This document shows, one piece after another, positions 21,098-30,486 of a stretch of DNA of 64,000 bases. This DNA comes from Stygiolobus caldivivus (GTDB lineage: Archaea > Thermoproteota > Thermoprotei_A > Sulfolobales > Sulfolobaceae). The DNA lies in NCBI RefSeq assembly GCF_019704315.1, contig NZ_AP024597.1:2888501-2952500 (forward strand), written 5' to 3'. The notes under the pieces were generated by a model. It searched no databases. It saw nothing but the letters and a program-made list of their open reading frames with translations, and was not told where the DNA came from. The number at the start of each line of letters is the position of its first letter. Position 1 is the stretch's first letter. Both the position numbers and the translations under genes were made by a program.

Positions 21098-22411
21098 ATG
21101 TTATCACAGTACATAAGCAAGACTCCTAAATCTAAAGTTCTCTTCGAAGAGAACAAGGAATTTATGCCTTACGGAGTTAGCAGTAACTATAGGTATTTCG
21201 ATCCGTATCCACTTTATCTTGTTAGAGGTAAAGGCAGTAAAGTATGGGATATTGACGGAAATGAATATACAGATTATAATTTAGGGTTTGGAGTACTAGA
21301 AGTAGGTCATGCAAATGAGAGAATAATAGAGGTAATAAGCGATACTATTAAGGACAGTTCAATAATGGGCTTTGAATACTATAAGACCGGTACCCTTGCT
21401 AAGATTATATGTCAGAGATATGGAATAGATATGGTGAGATTCTCTTCATCAGGTACTGAAGCTACCATGCACTCAATAAGGTTGGCAAGAGCATTTACAA
21501 AGCGAAAGAAAATAATTAAATTCGAGGGACATTATCATGGTAGTCATGACCAATTACTCGTTAATGTAAATCCTTTAAAAGTTGGAGGAAAAGTTCCATC
21601 TTCTAGCGGAATTCCGGACGAAGTAATACAGAACACTATTATAGTAGATTGGAATGACATAGATTCATTTGAGAAAGTGGCAAAAGAAGACATTGCTGCA
21701 GTTATAATGGAACCAGTTGCGATGAATATGGGTTTAATACCTACCGATAAAGAATTTATGAAATCGGTATTCGAACTATCTAAGGATAAAGGTTTCTTGG
21801 TGATCTTCGACGAAACAAAGACCGGCGGAAAGTTTTATAACGGTGCAGCGGGATATTTCGGGGTTAAACCAGATATCATTATCCTAGGTAAAGCGATAGC
21901 TGGAGGGCTCCCGCTTTCCGTAATAGGTGGAAAAAGAGAAATAATGGAACTAATAGGGCCCGGGAAAGTAGCACACGGAGGGACTTTTAATGCTAATACT
22001 TTATCTGTTAACGCCTCAATAGTGACTTTAAGAGAACTCCTGACCGAGTCAGCATTTTACCAATTGCATAGACTAAGTGATATGTTAGAGATAGGTTACA
22101 GAGATATTGCAGAAGATCTAGGAGTAGAGCTGAGTGTAAGTAAATGGGGACCAAGTGGTTCAATATATTTCTCTGAAAAGGTTCCCAAAAACTATAAAGA
22201 ATTTATAAGGATGGACTTTAGCAGGTGGTTCACGTATTTCTATGTTATGTTGTCAAAAGGAGTAATACCCATGGGAGGATTCAACGAACAATGGACAGTA
22301 TCAATAAAGCATAGTGAAGAAGACATATTAAAACACATAGAAGTAGCAGAGGAAGCAATAAAGAAAGCAAAAGATACTAAGACTAATATGTCAATAGAGG
22401 AATCGTTCTGA
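21098..22411 (+). CDS. Class III aminotransferase, glutamate-1-semialdehyde aminomutase-like
   Basis: A 437-aa PLP enzyme. [18 protein letters not shown] binds the cofactor phosphate, HYHGSHD follows, the acidic VIFDETKTG contacts the pyridine nitrogen, and the Schiff-base lysine is in [12 protein letters not shown]. The overall layout ([20 protein letters not shown] near residue 45) resembles HemL. However, the gene is paired with a ureohydrolase and a permease rather than haem genes, and the conserved HemL context is absent. A catabolic omega-amino acid:2-oxoacid aminotransferase is more likely. The downstream gene begins 12 bases later. Confidence 0.8.
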   Translation: MLSQYISKTPKSKVLFEENKEFMPYGVSSNYRYFDPYPLYLVRGKGSKVWDIDGNEYTDYNLGFGVLEVGHANERIIEVISDTIKDSSIMGFEYYKTGTLAKIICQRYGIDMVRFSSSGTEATMHSIRLARAFTKRKKIIKFEGHYHGSHDQLLVNVNPLKVGGKVPSSSGIPDEVIQNTIIVDWNDIDSFEKVAKEDIAAVIMEPVAMNMGLIPTDKEFMKSVFELSKDKGFLVIFDETKTGGKFYNGAAGYFGVKPDIIILGKAIAGGLPLSVIGGKREIMELIGPGKVAHGGTFNANTLSVNASIVTLRELLTESAFYQLHRLSDMLEIGYRDIAEDLGVELSVSKWGPSGSIYFSEKVPKNYKEFIRMDFSRWFTYFYVMLSKGVIPMGGFNEQWTVSIKHSEEDILKHIEVAEEAIKKAKDTKTNMSIEESF

Positions 22412-22423
22412 GGTAGATGCTTA

Positions 22424-23320
22424 ATGAGGCAAATAGACGCTTTAAAATCTCCCAGATTCACTCAGGTCTCCACATTCGGAAGGCTCCCACTGTGTCAAAA
22501 GTTAAATGACGGAGAAGCGGTGTTCATAGGTATACCATTTAATGATGCAACTAGTTATAGACCGGGCGCTAGATTCGGTCCCGCTGGAATTAGGCAAGGA
22601 TCAAGACTATTAAGACCCTATAACCAATTCATGGACGTATATCCGTTTGACTCCCTTAATGTATGCGATATGGGAGATATTAACATAATCCCCGGGTATA
22701 TTGAAGATACGATGAAAGTAATAGAAGAGGAACTACTAAAAATAGATGCAATACCGTTTATAGCAGGGGGAGATCATTCAATAACTCTCCCGATATTAAG
22801 AGCGATGTATAAAAAACATGGAAAAATTAACCTTATCCATTTAGATTCACACTACGACTTCTGGGACTCTTACTGGGGTAAAAAATATACGCATGGAACA
22901 TGGCTAAGAAGGGCGCTAGAAGAAGGGATCCTTAATGAAGTAGTACAAATGGGGATCAGGGGTTCAGTGTATTCTAAAGACGATGTAGAAGATTCCAAAA
23001 AACTAGGTGTGAAAAGTTTTACAATAAGGGATCTCAAATATAGATTAAAGGAGGTTCTTAAAGAGTTACCTTCAGGTAAGACTTATGTATCGGTGGACAT
23101 AGACGTAGTGGATCCCGCTTTCGCTCCGGGAACCGGGACTCCAGAGGTAGGAGGACTTACCAGCTTTGAGGTAATAGAAATCATAAGGAGTTTTAACTTT
23201 AATATTATAGGTTTTGATGTTGTTGAAATTTCTCCGCCCTATGATGTGAGCGAATTAACATCAATGTTAGGAGCTAATATAATCTTTGAGGGTCTTAGCG
23301 TTTTAGCAAAGAGGAGGTAG
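22424..23320 (+). CDS. Ureohydrolase (agmatinase/arginase family)
   Basis: A 298-aa enzyme with a complete dinuclear metal site: the His in GGDHSITLPI, HLDSHYDFWD and SVDIDVVDPAFAPGTGTPE. The family hydrolyses guanidino compounds (agmatine, arginine, guanidinobutyrate, guanidinopropionate, guanidine, formimidoylglutamate), in most cases releasing urea. HLDSHYDFWDSY has Ser where arginase has Ala. It is second in the operon after the class III aminotransferase, with an SD gaggtag in the spacer. Released urea could feed the urease encoded 12 kb away. The exact substrate is not readable from sequence. Confidence 0.82.
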   Translation: MRQIDALKSPRFTQVSTFGRLPLCQKLNDGEAVFIGIPFNDATSYRPGARFGPAGIRQGSRLLRPYNQFMDVYPFDSLNVCDMGDINIIPGYIEDTMKVIEEELLKIDAIPFIAGGDHSITLPILRAMYKKHGKINLIHLDSHYDFWDSYWGKKYTHGTWLRRALEEGILNEVVQMGIRGSVYSKDDVEDSKKLGVKSFTIRDLKYRLKEVLKELPSGKTYVSVDIDVVDPAFAPGTGTPEVGGLTSFEVIEIIRSFNFNIIGFDVVEISPPYDVSELTSMLGANIIFEGLSVLAKRR

Positions 23321-23521
23321 GATTTTTCCTTTTCTGAGTAGTATCCCATAAAAACGTAGTATTTTCTAGTGATTATAATAATAAGTCGTAGCAGATCGAG
23401 AAAACTAGTAGTTACTTTTTAATGACTTTCATAATGTATTAAAATAATATTGTTATACTTAGTTAGAAAATAAAGGGGAGTGTTCTCAAACAGTCACCAA
23501 ATTCGAAAATCATTTGTAATA

Positions 23522-24420
23522 TTATATCAGTTTACTCCTAATATACTGTACCCCCTTCAAGTAAGCCTCGTTCAAGGGAGTTCTCTGCCTTGAATAAACT
23601 ACCGGGTACATGACATTCAACAAGGCTAGACTATACTCAACTATCCCCACGTCCCTATTAACAGCCCTCGTGTCCCTTGCCAACCTAGCCAAGTGGGCCC
23701 TACAGTAAGAATGATAACTCTCCACAGTGTAAGTATACTCCTTACCCACTACGTGGTTGTCGAGTACTTGGTAAACTGAATAACCGTCAGTGTAGTACAC
23801 CCTACTCTCGGGTAGGGAGTTCTAGAGGAAGCTGAAAGTCCTATAACCCCTATCACCCGTGATAAAGAAGGGTACACCATCTGCCAACGCGTTCCATATC
23901 CACAAGTCTTCCCTCTTTTGCCCATGTCTGGCCCACACGTAAGTCCAACTCTCGTCGAGCACTGTAGCTTTTGCCGTGAAACCCTCTAATCGTCCTTGCA
24001 AGAGTAGTAGGTAAGCATACGCTTCTACCCCTTTCCTCCTTATAAAGCTGTATATCGTAGTTAACGGTTTCCCTTCGACCCTCGCTATCCCCCTCATGCT
24101 CATCCTATTCGTGTATTCTTTCAATACCCTCTCTTTTTGTTCCTTGCTCATCTTGTGGTTGGTCGCTTGGTAGGACGTCTTCTCGCAAGTCTTGCACTTG
24201 TATTTTGTTTTTCCTCTAGCTGATCGTCCTTTACTACTCTGTTTGATTTGCACGAGGGGCATGGTGGTCTTTCTCCTCTCCTCCTCTTTATCCCGAGTTT
24301 TTTAGTGTAGTAGTATAGTGTTGATGGTGGTGTCCCTAACTTGGTGACTTGTACTCCTAGTAAGTATGCTGCTATTGTGTAAGCGAGGTCTTCCGGCTCG
24401 TGTTTTCTCGGCTTAAATTC
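23522..24420 (-). pseudogene. Inactivated IS1-like transposase of copy 1
   Basis: It is homologous along its length to the intact transposase at 24623-25588 but broken. A Gln codon (CAG in copy 2) is TAG at about 23822-23824, splitting off the last 92 codons, which carry the third catalytic residue. A frameshift near 24260 separates the N-terminal zinc-finger region. The middle piece keeps LDESWTY and the conserved NHKMSKEQKERVLKEYTNR segment. Mobilisation would need copy 2's enzyme in trans. Confidence 0.85.
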
Positions 24421-24568
24421 CTTAAAGCCGAGGGTATTAGCTGTGTAGGGTTACGAGGTCCATCTCGTAGACCCCTTAAAATCTCGTGACCCTTGCACAT
24501 AAGTGTTTCTAAAGTAATGTTTGCCTTTATACTTCTAGCCCTTTCCTGCGAGTAGTGTTAGAAAGGAT

Positions 24569-24576
24569 AGTTTTTA
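24569..24576 (+). repeat. Target-site duplication of copy 2 (left)
   Basis: agttttta immediately before the left end of copy 2. The identical octamer is at 25749-25756, right after its right end. The flanking sequence on both sides matches one continuous element end, as in copy 2 itself, which proves insertion of copy 2 into copy 1. Confidence 0.9.
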
Positions 24577-25748
24577 GGGAGTGTTCTCAAACAGTCATGA
24601 AATTCGATAAGTTTTTGTAATATTATATCAGTTTACTCCTAATATACTGTACGCCCTCCAAGTAAGCCTCGTTCAACGGAGTTTTCTCCCTCGAGTAAAC
24701 TACCGGGTACATGACATTCAACAAGGCAAGACTATACTCAATTATCCCCACGTCCTTGTTAACGGCCCTCGTGTCCCTTGCCAACCTAGCCAGGTGGGCC
24801 CTACAGTAAGAATGATAACTCTCCACAGTGTAAGTGTACCTCTTACCCACGACGTGGTTGTCGAGTACTTGGTAAACCGAGTAACCGTCAGTGTAGTATA
24901 CCCTACTCTCGGGTAGGGAGTTCTGGAGGAAGCTAAAAGTCATGTAATCCCTATCACCCGTGATAAAGAAGGGCACACCATCTGCCAACGCATTCCATAC
25001 CCACAAGTCTTCCCTCTTTCGCCCACGCCTGACCCCCACATAAGTCCAACTCTCGTCAAGCACTGTAGCTTTTGCCGTGAAACCCTCCAGTCGCCCTTGC
25101 AAGAGTAGTAGGTAAGCATACGCTTCTACCCCTTTCCTCCTTATAAAGCTGTATATTGTCGTTAACGGTTTCCCTTCGACCCTCGCTATCCCCCTCATGC
25201 TCATCCTATTCGTGTATTCTTTCAGTACTCTCTCCTTTTGTTCTTTACCCATCTTGTGGTTAGTAGCCTGGTAAAACGTCTTCCCACAAGCCTTACACTT
25301 GTATTTTGTTTTTCCTCTAGATGAGCCGTTCTTTACTACTCTGTTTGATTTGCACGAGGGACAAGGTGGCCTTTCTCCTCTCCTCCTCTTTACCCCGAGT
25401 TTTTTAGTGTAGTAGTATAGTGTTGACGGTGGTATCACTAACTTGGTGACTTGTACTCCTAGTAAGTATGCTGCTATTGCGTATGCGAGGTCTTCCAGCT
25501 CGTGTTTTCTCGGCTTAAAATTTAAATCCCTTAAAACCAAGAGTATTAATTGTGCAAGGGTTACGAGGTTCATCGTGTGGATCCCCATAAATCTCGTGAC
25601 CCTTGCACATAAGTGTTTCTAAAGTAATGTTTGCTCTCATTATTTCTAGCTCTTTCCCGCAAGTAGAGCTAGAAAGGATAGTTTTTATAAATACTCTATT
25701 ATTTTTACAAATACTTTTCGAATTTGGTGACTGTTTGAGAACACTCCC
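24577..25748 (-). mobile_element. IS1-like element copy 2, intact (1172 bp)
   Basis: It is bounded by inverted ends gggagtgttctcaaacagtc (24577) and its complement ending at 25748, flanked by the 8-base direct repeat agttttta. It carries a single transposase on the minus strand and looks complete, so it is the most likely active IS in the window. It is inserted 61 bases from the right end of copy 1. Confidence 0.92.
24623..25588 (-). CDS. IS1-like DDE transposase (apparently intact)
   Basis: A 321-aa single-frame transposase. It has an N-terminal helical region, then a zinc ribbon CPSCKSNRVVKNG...CKACGKTFYQ (about residues 79-110) and a helix-turn-helix NRMSMRGIARVEGKPLTTIY. The catalytic domain has LDESWTYVG (first D), YYTDGYSVYQ (second D) and ESYHSYCRAHLARL (E). 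This matches archaeal single-ORF IS1 enzymes, which lack the InsA/InsB frameshift of enterobacterial IS1. It catalyses cut-and-join of the gggagtgttctc ends. Confidence 0.9.
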   Translation of the reverse strand: MGIHTMNLVTLAQLILLVLRDLNFKPRKHELEDLAYAIAAYLLGVQVTKLVIPPSTLYYYTKKLGVKRRRGERPPCPSCKSNRVVKNGSSRGKTKYKCKACGKTFYQATNHKMGKEQKERVLKEYTNRMSMRGIARVEGKPLTTIYSFIRRKGVEAYAYLLLLQGRLEGFTAKATVLDESWTYVGVRRGRKREDLWVWNALADGVPFFITGDRDYMTFSFLQNSLPESRVYYTDGYSVYQVLDNHVVGKRYTYTVESYHSYCRAHLARLARDTRAVNKDVGIIEYSLALLNVMYPVVYSREKTPLNEAYLEGVQYIRSKLI

Positions 25749-25756
25749 AGTTTTTA
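25749..25756 (+). repeat. Target-site duplication of copy 2 (right)
   Basis: agttttta, identical to 24569-24576; the two copies bracket the inserted IS. Confidence 0.9.
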
Positions 25757-26029
25757 TAAATACTCTATTATTTTTACTAATACTTATCGAATTTGGTGAC
25801 TGTTTGAGAACACTCCCGATTAGTTCAATTCTTAGAAAATATTTCTATCTTATAGGTGGGATCACTCCAAAAATTAGCACATAATATCGTTATTTTTATA
25901 AGGAGTTTATTGAAAACTTTCTTTTATACAAACCGTAATAAACATAAATTATTAAGTTTAACGGTACTTCCTTATAATTTATATAATGTAATACAACCGA
26001 GTCATGATTTCTCTAGCTTAAAATTGCTT

Positions 26030-26320
26030 ACCTTAGAGGCCCAAAAATCATTTTACAAAACACAATGTGGCCGAGCCTTTCCTCGTCTCTACCCGAGAGT
26101 TGGGTATTCCGCTCCTTCACCTTAGTCCCCAGCGATACTCGTCTACCCCTTTACCCACTTTCAAAGGGTAGGGTAAGTAAGGGGTCCTTCAGGCTGTTCT
26201 TGTTATTGCTACTCCTACCAGGTAATATTACCGTCTGATACAGTGTTCGATTGGACTCCTGAGACCACTTTTAAATTCATTTGAATTAAATTCAGGTGAT
26301 GAATTTGAGGGGTCTAAGGT
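26030..26320 (+). mobile_element. Internally deleted ISH3-like element (~290 bp)
   Basis: The left end accttagaggcccaaaaatc matches the right end of the 32186-33329 element read in reverse (accctagaccccaaaatcat). The right end gaggggtctaaggt at 26307-26320 matches its other end. In between, only the decayed 3' part of the transposase survives: TCCTTCAGGCTGTTCTTG is parallel to ESFRLLLL in the 32-kb copy, and the run ttcatttgaattaaattcag is shared exactly. The catalytic part is deleted. Non-autonomous and truncated. Confidence 0.7.
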
Positions 26321-26323
26321 ATT
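26316..26323 (+). repeat. Target-site duplication of the 325-bp MITE (left)
   Basis: aaggtatt, repeated exactly at 26649-26656. It overlaps the last bases of the ISH3-like relic, showing that the MITE inserted into that relic's terminus. Confidence 0.8.
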
Positions 26324-26648
26324 GGGACTGTTCTCATGCAGTCATGAAATTCGAAAATTATTTGTAATATTATATCAAATTAACGCAGTGTGTTTAATCG
26401 TCTTCAAATGACCTCATTTAAGGGTGTAGCCTCTCTCAAGAAAACACAAGGGTAAATAACTTGTGCTTTTTAGACCTACCTACGAGGACATCACAACCTT
26501 TATACATATAATGTTTTAAAAAACAATATTTTCCCTTTACAATTCTAGGTCTTTTCAATAGTTCAAGATAGTAAAAATAATTTTTATAAATACTCTAATA
26601 TTTTTACAAATACTTTTCGAATTTGGTGACTGTTTGAGAACACCCCCC
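26324..26648. mobile_element. 325-bp MITE derived from an IS1-like element
   Basis: Its ends gggactgttctcatgcagtc and gactgtttgagaacaccccc are close relatives of the IS1-like ends at 23476-25817. Subterminal blocks (ttgtaatattatatca on the left, tttttataaatactct on the right) are also shared. The interior is a few hundred bases of decayed 3' transposase sequence with no open frame. An 8-base direct repeat flanks it, the same length as copy 2's duplication, so it was probably mobilised by the same or a related transposase. Confidence 0.85.
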
Positions 26649-26837
26649 AAGGTATTAAGGAGGTGTATGGCCATGCTGTGTGTACTCACATTCATAGTAC
26701 ACTTAGTTAGAGCGTGAAGGACAACACGGAGTCTGAGACCACGTAATGGCCTCTAGTGAGATAAGGAAAAAAGTCCTTTGCCCTTTAAAGCCCGAAGCAT
26801 ATACAAATTTTATAACTTTCTAAAACTATTTTATAGT

Positions 26838-27737
26838 ATGCAACTTAAAATTGAAGAAGTAATAGAGCTTATCTATAGAATTTTCAAGAAAATAACTTAT
26901 GACCAATACGCAGTATATATTTCGGAAGAGCTAGCGGAGTCTGAGGTTGACGGGCACCCGGACCACGGCTTACAACTAATCCCATATTACTTAGAGCTGG
27001 CTAAGGGTAATCCCGTAGATATAGGTGGAACAAAGGTCCGCCCTATTAATCCTAAGGCTGAGGTGGAGATCAAGGGAGAAAACTTAGTCGAAGTAAACGG
27101 TAACTTTACCTTTGGGCAAGTGGTTTTGAGGAAGACTGTCGAATACTTAGTAAAGAAGGACTTAGAATATTACGTTATCTTTGGGAAAAATGTAAGCCAT
27201 ATAGGTAGGTTAGCGACCTTTACCAGGCGGTTAGGAGCTAAAGGATATATAAGTATCATTATGGCTAGGAGCCCCCCACTGATGGCCCTAAAGGGGATGA
27301 CAAGAAGGGTCGTAGGTAATAACCCGATAAGTATAGGTTCACCTGAACTGGTAATAGATACAGCACTTAGTGTTACCTCTTTCGGTAATGCTTTACATAA
27401 GCTTATAAGAGGGGAAAAATTCGATGAAGAAGTCATCGTGGATAAGGACGGGAACTTGAGCAGGAACCCAGAGGATCTGATAAAGGGTGGTTCTCTATTA
27501 CCCATAGGTGGATATAAAGGTTTTAACCTAGCTTTAGGGATAGATTTGATAACCTCTAGTTTTGCCGAAGACACAGACGTGAATCCCTTTTTTGCTGTGG
27601 CTTTCAAAAATAGAGGTGACGCTGCAAAAAAGGTGATCCCTAAGCTTCCTAAGGGCTACCCCTTATTAGTGAAAAAGAGAAAGGAGGTGATCGAAGTTGA
27701 AGAATCCGTCTGGAATAAATTAAAGGAGTTAGCTTAA
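26838..27737 (+). CDS. Malate/L-lactate dehydrogenase-family oxidoreductase (Ldh_2 fold)
   Basis: 299 aa from ATG at 26838, chosen because it follows A+T-rich promoter-like sequence; an upstream in-frame ATG at 26778 adds 20 residues unlike the family. Motifs include DGHPDHGLQLIPYYL (catalytic His region, usually SHG..R.P.Y), LKGMTRRVVGNNPISIG, PELVIDTALS and LLPIGGYKGFNLAL. Relatives use NAD(P) on malate, sulfolactate, ureidoglycolate or delta-1-piperideine-2-carboxylate. Somewhat shorter than the usual 330-350 aa. Given the nearby ureide-type enzymes, ureidoglycolate or another 2-hydroxy acid is an attractive guess. Confidence 0.8.
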   Translation: MQLKIEEVIELIYRIFKKITYDQYAVYISEELAESEVDGHPDHGLQLIPYYLELAKGNPVDIGGTKVRPINPKAEVEIKGENLVEVNGNFTFGQVVLRKTVEYLVKKDLEYYVIFGKNVSHIGRLATFTRRLGAKGYISIIMARSPPLMALKGMTRRVVGNNPISIGSPELVIDTALSVTSFGNALHKLIRGEKFDEEVIVDKDGNLSRNPEDLIKGGSLLPIGGYKGFNLALGIDLITSSFAEDTDVNPFFAVAFKNRGDAAKKVIPKLPKGYPLLVKKRKEVIEVEESVWNKLKELA

Positions 27738-28100
27738 GGGCTATGCATGGCGTATGCTAAAGGATCTTTTACTAAAAAGTGCGAAACCATTTATACATCA
27801 ACTTTCCCTATCTGGATTTTGGATAAAATCCAAGAAGCCTGACGTATTTTTAGTAATTGTAGCTGGTTATTCCCCTCTTATATCTATCTGAAGTTTTAAC
27901 AGTTTCTACCCAGAAAAGGTAATCAGTTAGTGAGTTTTACGGCTTGGTCGCGTTTTCAGCAAAAGCTCTCTATGTCTAGATCTATCATTGTAAATTAGGA
28001 ACATCATTTAAGGGTTTTATTTTTTATGGATTATTTCGGCCTTTATTTTAAATGTAATTCTCCTTAAAGAATATAAAATAGGCAAAGGACTTAAACTTCT
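27738..28100. other. Intergenic region before the deaminase-like operon
   Basis: About 360 bases with no credible gene. A TATA box tataaaat at 28072-28079 lies about 25 bases before the ATG at 28101, suggesting a leaderless operon transcript. Confidence 0.5.
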
Positions 28101-29321
28101 ATGCTAATAAAAAATGCTAGAGCAGTAAACCTTGATGATAGGCTCCACAGTATTTACGTAAACCCTGAAGGTATAATAGAATGCATAGACTGCATGAAGA
28201 AAGACGGAGAAGTAATAGACGCTCAAGGTAGGATTTTATTACCACCATTTATAAATCCTCACTGTCATCTTGGTTATTCTATGACAATTGATATATCAAG
28301 GCATAATATTACCGGTACTTTAACAGAAGGGGCCAGGATAGTGAGAGAGGAGACTTCAAAGAGGATCAACGAGGAGGAACTCAAACAAAGACTAAGTAAA
28401 ATTATCGAAATTCTTTTCTCACACGGTATATTTTACGTGAGGACCCATGAGCTCATAACGCTGGAAAGTAATATAGCTTTAAAGACCCTTAAAGTAAGGG
28501 AGAACCCTCTGGTGAATATACAAGTCGTTACCTTACCTGCAACTGGAGTTATGGAAGAAGGGGAAGACGAAGTTATTAAAACTCTCGAATCGGGTGCTGA
28601 GGTGGTAGGATTCGTCCCCCAAATGGAGCTTAATTATGAGTTAGCGGTAAAAAGCGTCAAAAAGGCTTTTGATATAGCGGTCGGTTTGAATAAGTTAGTA
28701 GACGGACATGTAGACGAGACTGATGACCCATCATCGAAGTACACTGAGCTGGTAATCGCAGAAGCAATGAAGAGGGGATACGGAAATAAAACTACGATAA
28801 GCCATATGACTGCGTCTCATTCATATGATAACTGGTATTTCCACGAGCTCCTCTATAAATTAGTAGATTCTGGTGTTAGTGTAGTCTCTAACCCTATGGT
28901 GAGCCTTTACTTACAAGGTAGGTACGACCCCTATCCTAAGAGGCGTGGAATAGCGAGGATAAAAGACATGTTAAATAAGGGAATTAATGTAGGGATAGGT
29001 ACGGATAACGTTATGGACCCTATTTTCCCTTTGGGGGATTATAATATGCTGAGGGTCCTGAACTACGCGTTTATCGTAGACCACTTCTCTGTCCAAGATA
29101 TCCCGCTTTTGTTCAAGACAGTCACTTACAACTCCTCTAATATTTTGGGGATAACAGATTACGGCAGACTTGAAGTAGGTAAAAAGGCTGAATTTATTAT
29201 CCTGAACGAGAGGAGCTTGTCCGATGCAATTTCGTATACGTCGAAGCCGTTTTTAGCAGTAAGGGGAGAATACATGGTAATGAACAGACTTGAGTCAAGT
29301 GGTGTTATTAAGCATGACTGA
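28101..29321 (+). CDS. Cytosine deaminase-like amidohydrolase
   Basis: A 406-aa metal-dependent amidohydrolase closely following the CodA pattern. Metal ligands lie in NPHCHLGYSM, DGHVDETDDPSSKYTE (the HCDE-type Glu) and TISHMTASHSY. NPMVSLYLQGRYDPYPKRRG is followed by IGTDNVMDPIFPLGDYNML with the catalytic Asp. The family deaminates cytosine, isoguanine, 5-methylcytosine or creatinine-like rings. HVDE replaces the common HCDE. The stop overlaps the start of the FAD oxidase gene by 8 bases, so the two act together. Confidence 0.82.
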   Translation: MLIKNARAVNLDDRLHSIYVNPEGIIECIDCMKKDGEVIDAQGRILLPPFINPHCHLGYSMTIDISRHNITGTLTEGARIVREETSKRINEEELKQRLSKIIEILFSHGIFYVRTHELITLESNIALKTLKVRENPLVNIQVVTLPATGVMEEGEDEVIKTLESGAEVVGFVPQMELNYELAVKSVKKAFDIAVGLNKLVDGHVDETDDPSSKYTELVIAEAMKRGYGNKTTISHMTASHSYDNWYFHELLYKLVDSGVSVVSNPMVSLYLQGRYDPYPKRRGIARIKDMLNKGINVGIGTDNVMDPIFPLGDYNMLRVLNYAFIVDHFSVQDIPLLFKTVTYNSSNILGITDYGRLEVGKKAEFIILNERSLSDAISYTSKPFLAVRGEYMVMNRLESSGVIKHD

Positions 29322-30486
29322 CGATACTATCGCTGAAAGGTTTAAGAGGACTAACGTTGAATACTCTACTGACCTCCAGGAGAGGATTGTAAAATCCCGA
29401 GATCTTACTAAGTTTGTGAAATCTCTTTCTATTCCAGACATTGTCGTTTATCCTAAAAACGAGGAAGACGTTATTAAGATCGTGGAATTCGCTTTAGAAG
29501 AGCATGTCCCTATAGTCCCGAGAGGTAGCGGTCACGGCAGTGTAGGAGGTGTTATACCGTTAAAGGGGGGAATATTAGTTGATATGACGAGAATGAATAA
29601 GAGAATCGAGGAGGACGAGGACACGATCACATTGGAGGCAGGTTCACCTATAAATTTTCCAGCTAGGGTATATCCGACTCTCTGGAAAAGAGTTACCATA
29701 GGGGGTAATTTCTGCGGTGGGTCGTGGGGTATAGGTTCTTACATGTACGGTATTAACTGGGACCAAGTAATTGAAGCCAGGATGGTAAACCCGCTAGGTA
29801 GTGTAGTGACCCTAAAAGGAGGGGATATAAAGATCGCGGCTCATGCTGAAGGGACTACGGGGATCGTTACATCTTTAAAAGTCTTGAAAAAGCCTGGATA
29901 TAGAGAGGAAGCGAGGATTTACTTATTCGGGAGACTGAAAGACGCTGTAAGAGCAATAACTAAGGTCTATGAAGAGTCTCCTCCTTTATATCACTTGTTA
30001 CTGAGGTCTCCTCAGATGTCCAGGCTTACTAAGCATCTAGGAGAGTTTAATAAGTGGCAACTTCTTATAGTATATTTTTCTGAGTCGGAACCTGAGGAGA
30101 AGGATCTCCCGCGTCAGAGCTACGTGAACGGAAAAGTCTTATGGGAAAACCGGGATATGTTCTTCGCGGGAGTATATCTTAAACATTTTAATGAAATGTA
30201 TTATTCAACAGTTCATGTTGAACTTGATAGAATGGAGGGTATAATGGAAAAGTTTAAGGACGAGTATCTCGAGGTGGAGTTTGCTAATGATAGGCTAGCC
30301 CACATAGACATTATGTCAAATAGGCCAATCAACTTTACCTTGGATAACCCTTTTAGCGTGGATGACATTAAGATAAATAGTAGGTTAAGGAGAGATCATT
30401 TACAAAAAATTATAAATTATAAAAAAAGATATGATAAAGAAGATCTATTTAACCCCGGTAAGGTTAGTCTGGAGGTATTTCAGTAA
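29314..30486 (+). CDS. FAD-linked oxidase (PCMH/VAO type), paralogue 2
   Basis: 390 aa from ATG at 29314, which overlaps the deaminase stop by 8 bases. It shares long identical stretches with the 16034-17221 protein, including FCGGSWGIGSY and GGDIKIAAHAEGTTGIVT. The FAD phosphate loop is PRGSGHGSVGG, and the C-terminus has YKKRYDKEDLFNPGK. The stop region overlaps the convergent APC permease gene by 23 bases. It probably oxidises the product or substrate of the coupled amidohydrolase; no partner iron-sulfur subunit is seen. Confidence 0.8.
   Translation: MTDDTIAERFKRTNVEYSTDLQERIVKSRDLTKFVKSLSIPDIVVYPKNEEDVIKIVEFALEEHVPIVPRGSGHGSVGGVIPLKGGILVDMTRMNKRIEEDEDTITLEAGSPINFPARVYPTLWKRVTIGGNFCGGSWGIGSYMYGINWDQVIEARMVNPLGSVVTLKGGDIKIAAHAEGTTGIVTSLKVLKKPGYREEARIYLFGRLKDAVRAITKVYEESPPLYHLLLRSPQMSRLTKHLGEFNKWQLLIVYFSESEPEEKDLPRQSYVNGKVLWENRDMFFAGVYLKHFNEMYYSTVHVELDRMEGIMEKFKDEYLEVEFANDRLAHIDIMSNRPINFTLDNPFSVDDIKINSRLRRDHLQKIINYKKRYDKEDLFNPGKVSLEVFQ

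Larger units (their letters stand above)
23476..25817 (-). mobile_element. IS1-like element copy 1 (~1.16 kb), interrupted by copy 2
   Basis: The left end gggagtgttctcaaacagtc starts at 23476 and the matching inverted end finishes at 25817 (gactgtttgagaacactccc). Removing copy 2 (24577-25748) and one 8-base duplicate leaves 1162 bases, the same size as copy 2. No target duplication is recognised around copy 1, so it is probably older. Its transposase is inactivated. Size and type match the roughly 1173-bp ISC1173-like elements of Sulfolobus, a name given from memory. Confidence 0.85.

Noticed and set aside
21098-22411. Class III aminotransferase as housekeeping hemL
   Set aside because: Sequence pattern alone allows it, but no haem gene is near and it is operonic with a ureohydrolase, so a catabolic role was preferred. 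Not excluded.
25603-26125. Open frames across the IS right ends
   Set aside because: They run through terminal repeats of the nested elements and the following A+T-rich flank, and are not genes.
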